Of a DNA stretch of 64,000 bases, positions 52,438 through 61,079 are shown in pieces. The notes under the pieces are model-generated. The model was given only the letters and a program-made list of their open reading frames with translations. It ran no database searches and was not told the DNA's origin. The first letter of the stretch is position 1. Each line of letters begins with the position of its first letter. The position numbers and the translations under genes are program-made. The DNA comes from Falsirhodobacter sp051195255 (GTDB lineage Bacteria > Pseudomonadota > Alphaproteobacteria > Rhodobacterales > Rhodobacteraceae), in contig NZ_JBNJLK010000008.1 of assembly GCF_051195255.1 (NCBI RefSeq), forward strand, positions 62,001-126,000, given 5' to 3'.

Positions 52438-53479
52438 GGCGAACCTTTCCGGCCCCGATGCGGGCCAAATCCAAGTGGTGATCGGGCCGAACCCGCCTGA
52501 CCGCCTTGATAAGGCCCTCGCGCTCGAGGTGCCAGAGGAGGCGGCGCTGTCGCGGTCCCGCCTGATGAAGATGATCGCGGCCGGCGAGGTGCTGCGCGAT
52601 GGTCGGCCGGTCGCGGCAAAGGACCGCGTGGCCGAAGGCGACGTGCTGACCCTGATCCTGTCCGAGCCCGAAGAGGTGGAGGCCCGCCCCGAGGCGATCC
52701 CACTGGTTGTGGTGTATGAGGATGACGACCTGATCGTGATCGACAAGCCGGTCGGCATGGTCGTCCATCCCGCACCCGGTTCCCCCACGGGCACGCTGGT
52801 GAACGCGTTGCTGGCGCATTGCGCGGGCAGCCTGTCGGGGATCGGGGGCGAAAAGCGTCCGGGCATCGTGCACCGCATCGACAAGGACACTTCGGGCCTT
52901 CTGGTCGCGGCGAAATCCGACCGCGCGCATCACGGTCTGGCCGCGCAGTTCGAAGCGCACAGCGTGATCCGCCGCTATCTGGCGCTGGTGCACGGGACGC
53001 CCAGCGCGACGGATCCGCGTCTGCGTGGCCTGCAGGGCGTCAGCTTTGAACAGGGCGGCATCCTGAAGATCGCGACGCATCTGGACCGTCACCGCTCGGA
53101 TCGCCAGCGTCAGGCCGTGACGTTCCATGGTGGCCGCCACGCCATCACCCGCGCCCGGGTGCTGGAGGATTACGGCGTCGCCTCGCTGCTGGAATGCTGG
53201 CTGGAAACGGGCCGCACCCATCAGATCCGGGTGCACATGGCTTATGCCGGTCACGGCCTTCTGGGCGACCAGACCTATGGCGGCAAGCGCAAGGTCGCGG
53301 CAAAGGTGCTTGGCGCGGCGGCGGCCGAAGCGGCAGCGCACTTCACCCGTCAGGCGCTGCACGCGGCCACGCTGGGATTCGTGCATCCGGTCACCGGCAA
53401 GGAACTGGCCTTCGAGGCCGGGCTGCCCGAAGACATGGCCCACCTGCTGGACGCGCTTCGCCAAGGGGAGGCACCCTGA
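52436..53479 (+). CDS. RluA-family 23S rRNA pseudouridine synthase (RluD-like)
   Basis: A 347-residue RNA-modifying enzyme. An N-terminal S4 RNA-binding domain (PPDRLDKALALEVPEEAALSRSRLMKMIAAGEVLRDGRPV) is followed by the catalytic domain, with IVHRIDKDTSGLLVAAKSDRAHHGL holding the catalytic Asp and LLECWLETGRTHQIRVHMAYAGHGLLGDQTYGG. RluD makes pseudouridines 1911, 1915 and 1917; RluC cannot be excluded. The ATG at 52436 overlaps the start codon of DUF6476 in CCATGG. Confidence 0.88.
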   Translation: MANLSGPDAGQIQVVIGPNPPDRLDKALALEVPEEAALSRSRLMKMIAAGEVLRDGRPVAAKDRVAEGDVLTLILSEPEEVEARPEAIPLVVVYEDDDLIVIDKPVGMVVHPAPGSPTGTLVNALLAHCAGSLSGIGGEKRPGIVHRIDKDTSGLLVAAKSDRAHHGLAAQFEAHSVIRRYLALVHGTPSATDPRLRGLQGVSFEQGGILKIATHLDRHRSDRQRQAVTFHGGRHAITRARVLEDYGVASLLECWLETGRTHQIRVHMAYAGHGLLGDQTYGGKRKVAAKVLGAAAAEAAAHFTRQALHAATLGFVHPVTGKELAFEAGLPEDMAHLLDALRQGEAP

Positions 53480-53584
53480 AGCGCGGGTCTTTGCCGAGTT
53501 CACGAAAACGTAATGACATATAGCAGACGGAACAAGCGGGCGGCTGCGTTCTATTCTCCGGATAGACAACGGAGTATGTTTTCC

Positions 53585-54007
53585 ATGGTACGTTTTATTT
53601 CGACCTCGTTGCTGGCACTGACCCTCACGACCGCGGGCACCGCCTCCATGGCCCAACCGGTGCCGCCGCCGCCCTGCCATGGCGAGCATTGCGACAAGTT
53701 CCCGCCGCGGCCCGGCGAACCCCTGCGCCACGACGATCGTCGCGACCATGACCGCCGCGACGCCCCTTGGGAACAGCAGCGTGACCATGACCAGCGCCGC
53801 GACCACGACGGACGCCATGACAATCGCCGCGATCACGACGATCGCCAGGATCCGCGCCGCGATCACGACGGACGCCATGACGAGCGGCGCCAGGACGGTC
53901 CCGGGTATCGTGCGGACCGGGACGGCGACCAGGACCGTGGAGAGCATCGCGGGAACGACCATTGCAAGCCGGGCGACCGCAACTGCAAACCGTCCCGCCC
54001 GAACTGA
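53585..54007 (+). CDS. Secreted Asp/Arg/His-rich repeat protein, unrecognised
   Basis: A 140-residue protein. MVRFISTSLLALTLTTAGTASMA is a signal peptide, so it is periplasmic or secreted. The mature part begins QPVPPPPCHGEHCDKFPPRPGE and then consists mostly of Arg, Asp and His, with a 20-residue repeat (RRDHDGRHDNRRDHDDRQDP) copied at DNA level with a 60-base period (53794-53820 against 53854-53880). The tail has another cysteine pair (DHCKPGDRNCKP). GGAG lies 10 bases before the ATG at 53585, better than for the ATG at 53576. His/Asp-rich exported proteins often bind metal; that is only a guess here. Confidence 0.7.
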   Translation: MVRFISTSLLALTLTTAGTASMAQPVPPPPCHGEHCDKFPPRPGEPLRHDDRRDHDRRDAPWEQQRDHDQRRDHDGRHDNRRDHDDRQDPRRDHDGRHDERRQDGPGYRADRDGDQDRGEHRGNDHCKPGDRNCKPSRPN

Positions 54008-54024
54008 GATCGGCTGACGACCTC

Positions 54025-54052
54025 AACGCCCCGAGCATCTTGGGGCGTTTTT
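54025..54052 (+). terminator. Terminator after the repeat protein
   Basis: Stem AACGCCCC/GGGGCGTT with a 9-base loop and a T run, 17 bp past the stop. It isolates rpoH. Confidence 0.9.
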
Positions 54053-54113
54053 CCTTGGAGGGCAGATTCGGGGGCGAAAGTCGGAATTTTCGTCGCCTCC
54101 CGCTCTTCGAAGT

Positions 54114-54141
54114 CTTCAAAACTGAAACAACATCCCCATAT
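54114..54141 (+). promoter_or_regulatory. Sigma-32-type heat-shock promoter upstream of rpoH
   Basis: CTTCAAA (one mismatch to CTTGAAA), 13 bases, then CCCCATAT, a full match to the -10 consensus CCCCATNT of RpoH. Transcription would begin near 54149, about 130 bp upstream of the rpoH ATG. It suggests that rpoH is autoregulated, as in some alphaproteobacteria. Confidence 0.6.
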
Positions 54142-54277
54142 CGACCACGTTCGCGTGAACATGCGCAACAATTGCGTTTCCGCGACGGTTTCCCCTGCGA
54201 CACGCGTTATTCAGATGTGGCGCCCCGGCAATGGGCCGTCGCCTCGGCAACGCCGCAGGCATGATTGGAGGTTCTAC

Positions 54278-55171
54278 ATGGCCAGCTATACCAACCTTCC
54301 CGCCCCGTCCCCCGAACAGGGCCTGAACCGTTACATGCAGGAAATCCGCAAGTTCCCCCTGCTGGAGCCGGAGGAAGAATACATGCTGGCCAAGAGCTGG
54401 GTGGACCACCAGGATTCCAGCGCGGCGCACCGGCTTGTCACCTCTCACCTTCGCCTGGCGGCCAAGATCGCCATGGGTTATCGCGGCTACGGCCTGCCGC
54501 AGGCCGAGGTGATTTCCGAGGCGAACGTGGGCCTGATGCAGGCCGTTAAGCGGTTCGACCCGGAAAAGGGTTTCCGTTTGGCCACCTATGCGATGTGGTG
54601 GATCCGCGCCTCGATCCAGGAATACATCCTGCGGTCGTGGAGCCTTGTGAAGCTGGGCACCACTTCGGCCCAGAAGAAGCTGTTCTTCAACCTGCGCAAG
54701 GCGAAGGCCAAGGTCGGCGCGTTGGAGGAAGGCGATCTGCGCCCCGAGAACGTGGCCCGCATCGCGACGGACCTGAACGTGTCGCAGGAAGAGGTCATCT
54801 CCATGAACCGCCGTCTGGCCGGTTCCGACGCCTCGCTGAACGCGACGGTGGGGTCCGAGGATGGCGGAGCCCAATGGCAGGACTGGCTGGAGGACGAGGA
54901 CAGCGATCAGGCCGCCGATTATGCCGAGCGGGACGAGCTGGAAACCCGGCGCGAGTTGCTGATGCAGGCGATGGACGTGCTGAACGACCGCGAAAAGGAC
55001 ATCCTTGCGCAGCGCCGCCTGTCGGATGAACCTGTGACGCTGGAAGACCTGTCCGAAACCTATGGCGTCAGCCGCGAACGCATCCGCCAGATCGAGGTTC
55101 GCGCGTTCGAGAAGCTGCAGAACAAGATGCGCGATCTGGCCCGCGGCAAGGGCATGGCCATCCCGGCCTGA
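54278..55171 (+). CDS. rpoH: Heat-shock sigma factor RpoH (sigma-32), RpoHI-like
   Basis: A 297-residue sigma-70 family factor. Region 2 is HRLVTSHLRLAAKIAMGYRGYGLPQAEVISEANVGLMQAVKRFDPEKGFRLATYAMWWIRASIQEYILRSW. The RpoH box QKKLFFNLR at 132-140 is diagnostic. Region 4 has VTLEDLSETYGVSRERIRQIEVRAFEKLQ. Its length suits RpoHI of Rhodobacter. GGAGG precedes the ATG by 6 bases. In R. sphaeroides RpoHI and RpoHII drive ccaF1-ccsR, a locus also present in this window. Confidence 0.94.
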   Translation: MASYTNLPAPSPEQGLNRYMQEIRKFPLLEPEEEYMLAKSWVDHQDSSAAHRLVTSHLRLAAKIAMGYRGYGLPQAEVISEANVGLMQAVKRFDPEKGFRLATYAMWWIRASIQEYILRSWSLVKLGTTSAQKKLFFNLRKAKAKVGALEEGDLRPENVARIATDLNVSQEEVISMNRRLAGSDASLNATVGSEDGGAQWQDWLEDEDSDQAADYAERDELETRRELLMQAMDVLNDREKDILAQRRLSDEPVTLEDLSETYGVSRERIRQIEVRAFEKLQNKMRDLARGKGMAIPA

Positions 55172-55187
55172 TCCTGCCTTCTGATTC

Positions 55188-55221
55188 AAAAAACGCCCGC
55201 GAGAAATCGCGGGCGTTTTTC
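55188..55221. terminator. Bidirectional terminator between rpoH and pepF
   Basis: 14-bp stem with a GAAA loop; T runs follow on both strands. It sits between the ends of the converging rpoH and pepF genes. Confidence 0.93.
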
Positions 55222-55223
55222 GT

Positions 55224-57041
55224 TCAGTCTTCCATCGCTTCCAGTTCGTCGATGAAGCCCGCGATCATCGCAAGGCCCTTGTCCCAGAAGGCGGGATCGG
55301 AGGCGTCGAGGCCGAAGGGGGCCAGAAGCTCCTTGTGATGCTTCGATCCGCCGGCCTTCAGCATCTCGAAGTACTTGTCCTGGAAGTCGGCCCCGCCCTC
55401 GGCATAGACGGCGTAGAGCGCGTTCACGAGGCCATCGCCGAAGGCATAGGCATAGACGTAGAAGGGCGAGTGCACGAAGTGCGGGACGTAGGACCAGAAC
55501 GTCTCATACCCGTCCATGAACTCGAAGGCGTCGCCTAGGGACTGTGCCTGCACGGACATCCACAGGGCGTTGATGTCGTCCGGCGTCAGCTCGCCTTCCG
55601 CACGGGCGGCGTGCAGCTTGCATTCGAAGTCGTAGAAGGCGATCTGGCGGACGACCGTGTTGATCATGTCCTCCACCTTGCCGGCCAGCAGGGTCTTGCG
55701 CTCGGCCTTCGTCTTGGCTCCGTCCAAGAGCTTGCGGAAGGTCAGCATCTCGCCGAACACGCTTGCCGTTTCGGCCAGAGTCAGGGGGGTGGAGGACAGG
55801 AGTTCCCCCTGTTCCGCCGCCAGCACCTGATGGACGCCATGCCCCAGTTCGTGCGCCAGCGTCATCACGTCGCGCGGTTTGCCGAGGTAGTTGAGCATCA
55901 CGTAAGGGTGCACCGTCGTGACCGTCGGATGCGCGAACGCCCCCGGCGCCTTCCCTGGCTTCACGCCCGCGTCGATCCAGCCCTTGGTGAAGAACGGTTC
56001 CGCGAGCTGCCCCATGCGCGGGTCGAAGGCGTTGTAGGCGTCGCGGACGGTGGCGCAGGCTTCGTCCCAGCCGATGGTGCGGGGCGTTTCGGTCGGAAGG
56101 GGGGCGTTGCGGTCCCAGACCTGCAGCGTATCGAGGCCGAGCCACTTCGCCTTCAGCCGGTAATAGCGGTGGGACAGCTTCGGATAGGCCGCGACGACGG
56201 CATTGCGCAGGGCCTCCACCACCTCCGGCTCTACATGGTTGGACAGGTGGCGACCGGTCTGGGGCGTCGGCATCTTGCGCCAGCGGTCCTCGATCTCCTT
56301 CTCTTTCGCCAGCGTGTTGTGGATGCGGGCGAAGAGCTTGATGTTCTTGTCGAAGACCACGGCCAGCGCGCGGGCGGCCGCTTCGCGCTTCGCGCGCTGG
56401 CCGTCGGTCAGCAGGTTCAGCGCAGCTTCGAGGTTCAGCTCCTCGCCATCCACGGTGAACATCATGCCGGCGGTGGTTTCATCGAACAGACGGTTCCACG
56501 CGGCGGCGCCCACGGTGGACTGGTCGTGCAGGAAGGTTTCCAGCTCGTCGCTCAGCTGGTGCGGGCGCATGGCGCGCATCCGTTCGAACACCGGACGATA
56601 GCGGGCGAGATCGGCGTTTTCCGCCAGAAGCCCGTCCAGATGCACGTCGTCCAGCCGGTTAAACTCCAGCGTGAAGAACACGAGCGGGGTGGTCGCTTCC
56701 GTGATCTCGTCCTGCGCGTCGGACATGAACTTGGCACGCTCGCTGTCCATGGTGTTCTGGTAATAGCGCAGGCCGGCATAGGACATCAGGCGGCCGGCGG
56801 TGATGTCGATCTGTTCGTAAAGTTTGACGCAGTCCAGCAGCGCGGCCGCGTCCAGCGTTGCCAGCTTGCCTTGGTAGGTGGCGGCGAAGCGGGCGCAGGT
56901 GTCGCGCACCCAGTCCATGTCGCGTTCGACTTCCGGCGCGTCGGGGGCGGCGTAGAGGTCCGTCAGGTCCCATTCCGGCAGCTTGCCGAACGCACCCCCG
57001 CCGCTGGTGGTGGCGTCGAAGACAGGGCGGGGCAGGGTCAT
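55224..57041 (-). CDS. pepF: M3 family oligoendopeptidase
   Basis: A 605-residue cytoplasmic zinc metallopeptidase of the PepF branch. The zinc site HELGH lies at 397-401 within MTLAHELGHGVHQVLAAEQG, followed by LTLAETASVFGEMLTF with the third ligand Glu. An N-terminal helical domain (residues 1 to about 200) closes over the cleft. AAAGGA lies 8 bases before the ATG at 57041; a GTG at 57062 is a weaker alternative. It is 49 bp after rimO on the same strand, probably co-transcribed. Confidence 0.93.
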   Translation of the reverse strand: MTLPRPVFDATTSGGGAFGKLPEWDLTDLYAAPDAPEVERDMDWVRDTCARFAATYQGKLATLDAAALLDCVKLYEQIDITAGRLMSYAGLRYYQNTMDSERAKFMSDAQDEITEATTPLVFFTLEFNRLDDVHLDGLLAENADLARYRPVFERMRAMRPHQLSDELETFLHDQSTVGAAAWNRLFDETTAGMMFTVDGEELNLEAALNLLTDGQRAKREAAARALAVVFDKNIKLFARIHNTLAKEKEIEDRWRKMPTPQTGRHLSNHVEPEVVEALRNAVVAAYPKLSHRYYRLKAKWLGLDTLQVWDRNAPLPTETPRTIGWDEACATVRDAYNAFDPRMGQLAEPFFTKGWIDAGVKPGKAPGAFAHPTVTTVHPYVMLNYLGKPRDVMTLAHELGHGVHQVLAAEQGELLSSTPLTLAETASVFGEMLTFRKLLDGAKTKAERKTLLAGKVEDMINTVVRQIAFYDFECKLHAARAEGELTPDDINALWMSVQAQSLGDAFEFMDGYETFWSYVPHFVHSPFYVYAYAFGDGLVNALYAVYAEGGADFQDKYFEMLKAGGSKHHKELLAPFGLDASDPAFWDKGLAMIAGFIDELEAMED

Positions 57042-57090
57042 GGAGTGTCCTTTCAGTTTCACCCCATGTAGGCCCGGCCCCCGCCGGAGT

Positions 57091-58482
57091 TCAAGTGAGC
57101 GAGCCCCAGAGGTCGTATTCGCTGGCCTCGTCCACGCGCACGGTAACCATGTCGCCGGGCTTCAGATGCTCGAACCCTTCATCGATGAACAGGTTGCCGT
57201 CGATTTCGGGCGCGTCGGCCTTGGTGCGGCAGGTGGCGCCGTCTTCGTCCACCTCGTCCACGATGACCTGTTGGAGGGTTCCGACCTTGCGGGTCAGCTT
57301 CGCTTCGGAAATGGCTTGCGCCTTTTCCATAAAGCGGTCCCAGCGTTCCTGCTTCACCTCGGCTGGGACATGGTCGGGCAGGTCGGCCGAGCGGGCACCG
57401 GCCACGTTCTCGTATTGGAAGCAGCCGACGCGATCCAGCTGCGCCTCGTCCAGCCAGTCCAGCAGGGTCTGGAACTCGGCCTCCGTTTCGCCGGGATAGC
57501 CGACGATGAAGGTGGACCGCAGGGTGATGTCGGGGCAGGCGGCGCGCCATGCGGCGATTTCATCCAGCGTCCGCGCGGCGGCGGCGGGACGCGCCATCCT
57601 CTTCAGCGTGTCGGGATGGGCGTGCTGGAACGGGATGTCGAGGTAGGGCAGCACCAGCCCCTCCGCCATCAGCGGGATCAGGTCGCGCACATGCGGATAG
57701 GGGTAGACGTAATGCAGCCGCACCCATGCGCCCAACTTGCCCAGCTCACGGCTCAGGTCCGTGATGTGCGCGCGGACGTCGCCGCCCTTCCACGGGGCGA
57801 AGTCGTGCTTGCGGTCAAGACCATAGGCCGAGGTATCCTGCGAGATGACCAGCAGTTCCTTCACGCCCGCCTCGACCAGCTTTTCGGCCTCGCGCAGCAC
57901 GGCATGGGCGGGACGGCTGACCAGACGGCCGCGCATGTCCGGAATGATGCAGAACTTGCACTTGTGGTTGCAGCCCTCCGAAATCTTCAGATAGCTGAAA
58001 TGCCGCGGCGTCAGGCTGATGCTTTGCGCGGGCAGCAGGTCGAAATAGGGATCGGGCTTCGGCGGGACGGCGCGGTGCACGGCGTCCAGCACGGCTTCGT
58101 ACTGGTGCGGACCGGTGACGGCCATGACCTTGGGATGCGCGCCCGTGATGTATTCGGGATCCGCGCCGAGGCAGCCGGTGACCAGCACCTTGCCGTTCTC
58201 GCGCAGCGCCTCGCCAATGGCGTCAAGGCTTTCGGCCTTGGCGGAATCGAGGAACCCGCAGGTGTTTACGATGACTGCATCCGCGCCCTTGTAATCGGGG
58301 CTGATGGCGTAGCCTTCGGCCCGCAGGCGGGTCAGTATGCGTTCGCTGTCCACCAGCGCCTTGGGGCAGCCAAGGCTGACCATGCCGATGGTCGGCTGGC
58401 CGGCGCGCGGGGGCGCGTCGATCACGATCCTGGGGGCCAGGTCGGGGCGGAGATTCGGCGGGTTCTGGGTCATCGCGCCCAT
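57091..58482 (-). CDS. rimO: Ribosomal protein S12 methylthiotransferase
   Basis: A 463-residue radical-SAM enzyme that methylthiolates an Asp of ribosomal protein S12. The N-terminal MTTase domain carries the first cluster (Cys 39, 75, 104), and the radical-SAM C-x3-C-x2-C (Cys 171, 175, 178) is in ISEGCNHKCKFCIIPDMRG. A C-terminal TRAM domain follows (VIVDEVDEDGATCRTKADAPEIDGNLFID). The ATG at 58482 is used; an in-frame ATG at 58473 is equally possible. Confidence 0.95.
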   Translation of the reverse strand: MGAMTQNPPNLRPDLAPRIVIDAPPRAGQPTIGMVSLGCPKALVDSERILTRLRAEGYAISPDYKGADAVIVNTCGFLDSAKAESLDAIGEALRENGKVLVTGCLGADPEYITGAHPKVMAVTGPHQYEAVLDAVHRAVPPKPDPYFDLLPAQSISLTPRHFSYLKISEGCNHKCKFCIIPDMRGRLVSRPAHAVLREAEKLVEAGVKELLVISQDTSAYGLDRKHDFAPWKGGDVRAHITDLSRELGKLGAWVRLHYVYPYPHVRDLIPLMAEGLVLPYLDIPFQHAHPDTLKRMARPAAAARTLDEIAAWRAACPDITLRSTFIVGYPGETEAEFQTLLDWLDEAQLDRVGCFQYENVAGARSADLPDHVPAEVKQERWDRFMEKAQAISEAKLTRKVGTLQQVIVDEVDEDGATCRTKADAPEIDGNLFIDEGFEHLKPGDMVTVRVDEASEYDLWGSLT

Positions 58483-58514
58483 ATAGCGATGGGCGGCCCC
58501 TCACGGAAGAGGGT

Positions 58515-59525
58515 TCAGAGCAAGGCCGCCTTGCGCAGGGCGGCAAGATCGCGTGATCCTGTGCAGAAGCAGGCGACGCGCAACTGCCCTTCCAGCACGG
58601 CGAACACCTCGGCCACCGCGTCGGGGCCCTTGATCGCGGCGACCAGCAAGGGGGCAGCGAACCCAGCAAGATCCGCGCCCAGCCGGATCGCCCGCGCCGC
58701 ATCCAGCCCGTTCGTCACCCCCCCCGAGGCGATGAGGGTGCTGTCGGGGCAGGCGGCGCGGATCTGGCGGAGGGCGGTGGCGGTGGGAATGCCCCAGTCG
58801 GCAAAGGCCGCAGCGATGGCGGCGTCGCGGGGGGAGGTGGTCCTTGCCCCTTCCACCGCCGCCCAGCTGGTGCCGCCGGCGCCGGCCGTATCGAAATGAC
58901 CGATGCCTTCGTTCGCCAGCAACCCGGCCATCCGGCCCGACAGGCCCGCACCCACTTCCTTGACCACGACGGGCACGGGCAGGTCCCGCGCCAGCGTCCC
59001 GATTTTCGCCAGCAACCCGCGCCAGTCGCGGTCGCCTTCGGGTTGCAACGCTTCTTGCAGGGGGTTGAGGTGGATGATCAGGGCGTCCGCCTCGATCGCC
59101 TCCACCGCGCGGCGGGCGTGATCGGTGCCATATCCAAGGTTGAACTGCGCGGCCCCTAGGTTGGCAAGGATCGGGATGTCGGGCGCCGCCCGCCGCAACG
59201 AGTGGTCCAATCCCCCCGCATCCCCCGTTTCCAGCGCCACGCGCTGCGAGCCGACGGCCAGCGCCACGCCCGCCGCCTGACAGGCCGCCGCAAGGTTCGC
59301 GTTGATGCCTGCCGCCCGCGCCGGCCCCCCGGTCATGGAACTGACAAGGAAGGGCAGCGCCACCCGCCGACCCAGAAAGTCCGTCGTCAGGTCGATCGCG
59401 TCAAGATGCAGATCGGGGAGGGCCACATGCTCGAACAGGACCGAATCCAATCCGGTTTTTCCGTTGCCCGCGGCCCGACCCTCCAGCACGATGTCCAGAT
59501 GCTGGGACTTGCGTTCGCTGGTCAT
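58515..59525 (-). CDS. fni: Type II isopentenyl-diphosphate isomerase
   Basis: A 336-residue FMN-dependent TIM-barrel enzyme that interconverts IPP and DMAPP. It opens RKSQHLDIVLEGRA and has LPFLVSSMTGGPARAAGINANLAAAC, VALAVGSQRVAL, LIIHLNPLQEALQPEGDRDW with the catalytic Gln, VVVKEVGAGLSGRMAGLL and IASGGVTNGLDAARAIRLGADL. It is divergent from crtE and lies upstream of rimO and pepF on its strand. Context points to precursor supply for carotenoids. Confidence 0.94.
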   Translation of the reverse strand: MTSERKSQHLDIVLEGRAAGNGKTGLDSVLFEHVALPDLHLDAIDLTTDFLGRRVALPFLVSSMTGGPARAAGINANLAAACQAAGVALAVGSQRVALETGDAGGLDHSLRRAAPDIPILANLGAAQFNLGYGTDHARRAVEAIEADALIIHLNPLQEALQPEGDRDWRGLLAKIGTLARDLPVPVVVKEVGAGLSGRMAGLLANEGIGHFDTAGAGGTSWAAVEGARTTSPRDAAIAAAFADWGIPTATALRQIRAACPDSTLIASGGVTNGLDAARAIRLGADLAGFAAPLLVAAIKGPDAVAEVFAVLEGQLRVACFCTGSRDLAALRKAALL

Positions 59526-59586
59526 GGGCGGGGGGTTCCGAAAGCTAGTGTTTGACATGAGGCCGTGGTCGTCCAGATAGTGCCTG

Positions 59587-60573
59587 ATGACATCTGCGGC
59601 AAACGTAAGCGACCCTGATATGAACATGACGCCCGACCTTGCACTGGCCGGAAGCCACGCGGAACGCTTTGCGGTCTTCCGCGCGGCGCTGGAGCAGAGG
59701 ATGCTTCGCCATGTCGGCGCGCCCGCGGGCGCGCCTGCGCGCCTGATGGCGGCGTCCGCGGACGCGATCTTGGCCTCGGGCAAGCGGATGCGGCCCTTCC
59801 TCGTGCATCTGGCGGGGGCGGGGGCGGACGACACGGCCCTTCTGGACGCCGGATGCGCGCTGGAGATGGTTCATTCGGCCTCGCTGATCCTGGACGATCT
59901 GCCCTGTATGGACGATTCAGGCCTGCGCCGCGGGCGTCCCGCGACCCATGTGGCCTGGGGGCAGGCGACGGCGATCCTGGGGGCGGTGGGCCTGCTGAAC
60001 CAGTCCTATGCGATTCTGGGCACCCTGCCGGCCACCGACGCGCAGCGTGTGGCGCTGGTGAACGTGCTGTCGTCGGCCGTGGGCTGGGGCGGACTGGTCG
60101 CGGGGCAGGAATATGACGTGAACGGTTTTGGCGTGGACGAAGATCCCGCCTCGGTCCTGCAACGCATCGACCAGGTGAACCGTATGAAGACCGGCGTCCT
60201 TCTTGTGGCGGCGGTGGAGATGGGGGCGATCCTTGCCGGTCAGGACGATACCCGGCGCGGTCATCTGCGACAATTTGCCACCGATCTGGGGCAGGCCTTC
60301 CAGATCGCGGACGATCTGGGCGACGGCATGAAGACCGCCGAGGAATTCGGCAAGGACGTGGGCAAGGACGTGGGCAAGGACACCTTCGTGGCCGAACTGG
60401 GCCCCGAACGCGCCCTGCGCCGCTGCCTGGATCTGCTGCTGCGGGCCCAGCACGCGCTGGATGCGGCGGGCGTGGATCCGGCGCCGTATCAGTGGATGAT
60501 CGGGGAGGTGTTCGACCGCGACCTGCTGGTGGCGCGCATGGCGACACGCCGTGAAGAAAAGGTGTCCTCGTGA
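59587..60573 (+). CDS. crtE: Geranylgeranyl diphosphate synthase
   Basis: A 328-residue trans-prenyltransferase. The first Asp-rich motif is LILDDLPCMDDSGLRRGRPATH and the second is FQIADDLGDGM (D-D-x-x-D). Both bind Mg-diphosphate. The motif region after the second contains a small tandem repeat (GKDVGKDVGKD). Among the possible starts (59587, 59620, 59626) none has a strong ribosome binding site; the longest is given, the shorter gives MNMTPDLALAG. It is followed directly by crtZ. Assignment as CrtE rather than FPP synthase rests on context. Confidence 0.9.
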   Translation: MTSAANVSDPDMNMTPDLALAGSHAERFAVFRAALEQRMLRHVGAPAGAPARLMAASADAILASGKRMRPFLVHLAGAGADDTALLDAGCALEMVHSASLILDDLPCMDDSGLRRGRPATHVAWGQATAILGAVGLLNQSYAILGTLPATDAQRVALVNVLSSAVGWGGLVAGQEYDVNGFGVDEDPASVLQRIDQVNRMKTGVLLVAAVEMGAILAGQDDTRRGHLRQFATDLGQAFQIADDLGDGMKTAEEFGKDVGKDVGKDTFVAELGPERALRRCLDLLLRAQHALDAAGVDPAPYQWMIGEVFDRDLLVARMATRREEKVSS

Positions 60574-61079
60574 TGGGTTGGATCGTTCCGGTTGTCGTCG
60601 TCATCGCCACCGTTGCCTTCATGGAATGGGTGGCGTGGGCGTCGCACAAGTACATCATGCACGGCTGGGGCTGGGGCTGGCACAAGTCCCACCACGAGGA
60701 GACGCATGGCCCGTTCGAGATGAACGACCTTTACGCCGTGGTCTTCGCCGTCTTCGCCATCGGCCTGTTCCTGGCCGGCGAATGGTGGTGGCGGCCCGCG
60801 ACATGGCTGGGCATCGGCGTCACGCTGTATGGCGTGCTGTATTTCGTCGCCCATGACGGTCTGGTGCACAAGCGCTGGCCCTTCAACTATATCCCCCGCA
60901 AAGGCTACGCCAAGCGGCTGTACCAGGCGCACCGCCTGCACCACGCGGTGGAGGGGAAGGAGGGCTGCGTATCCTTCGGCTTCATCTGGGCCAAGCCCGT
61001 CAAGGCGCTGGTGAAGGAGCTCGACCAGAACAAGCGCACCGACCGGGATCTGGTGCGCGACGTTCAGGACGGCCGCTGA
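60573..61079 (+). CDS. crtZ: Beta-carotene 3-hydroxylase
   Basis: A 168-residue di-iron membrane hydroxylase that converts beta-carotene to zeaxanthin. The histidine boxes are present: HKYIMH, HKSHHEETH, HDGLVHKRW and HRLHH. About four spans. The ATG at 60573 shares one base with the crtE stop. The gene converges with crtB, overlapping by 16 bp. A ketolase gene crtW is not seen in the window. Confidence 0.94.
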   Translation: MGWIVPVVVVIATVAFMEWVAWASHKYIMHGWGWGWHKSHHEETHGPFEMNDLYAVVFAVFAIGLFLAGEWWWRPATWLGIGVTLYGVLYFVAHDGLVHKRWPFNYIPRKGYAKRLYQAHRLHHAVEGKEGCVSFGFIWAKPVKALVKELDQNKRTDRDLVRDVQDGR

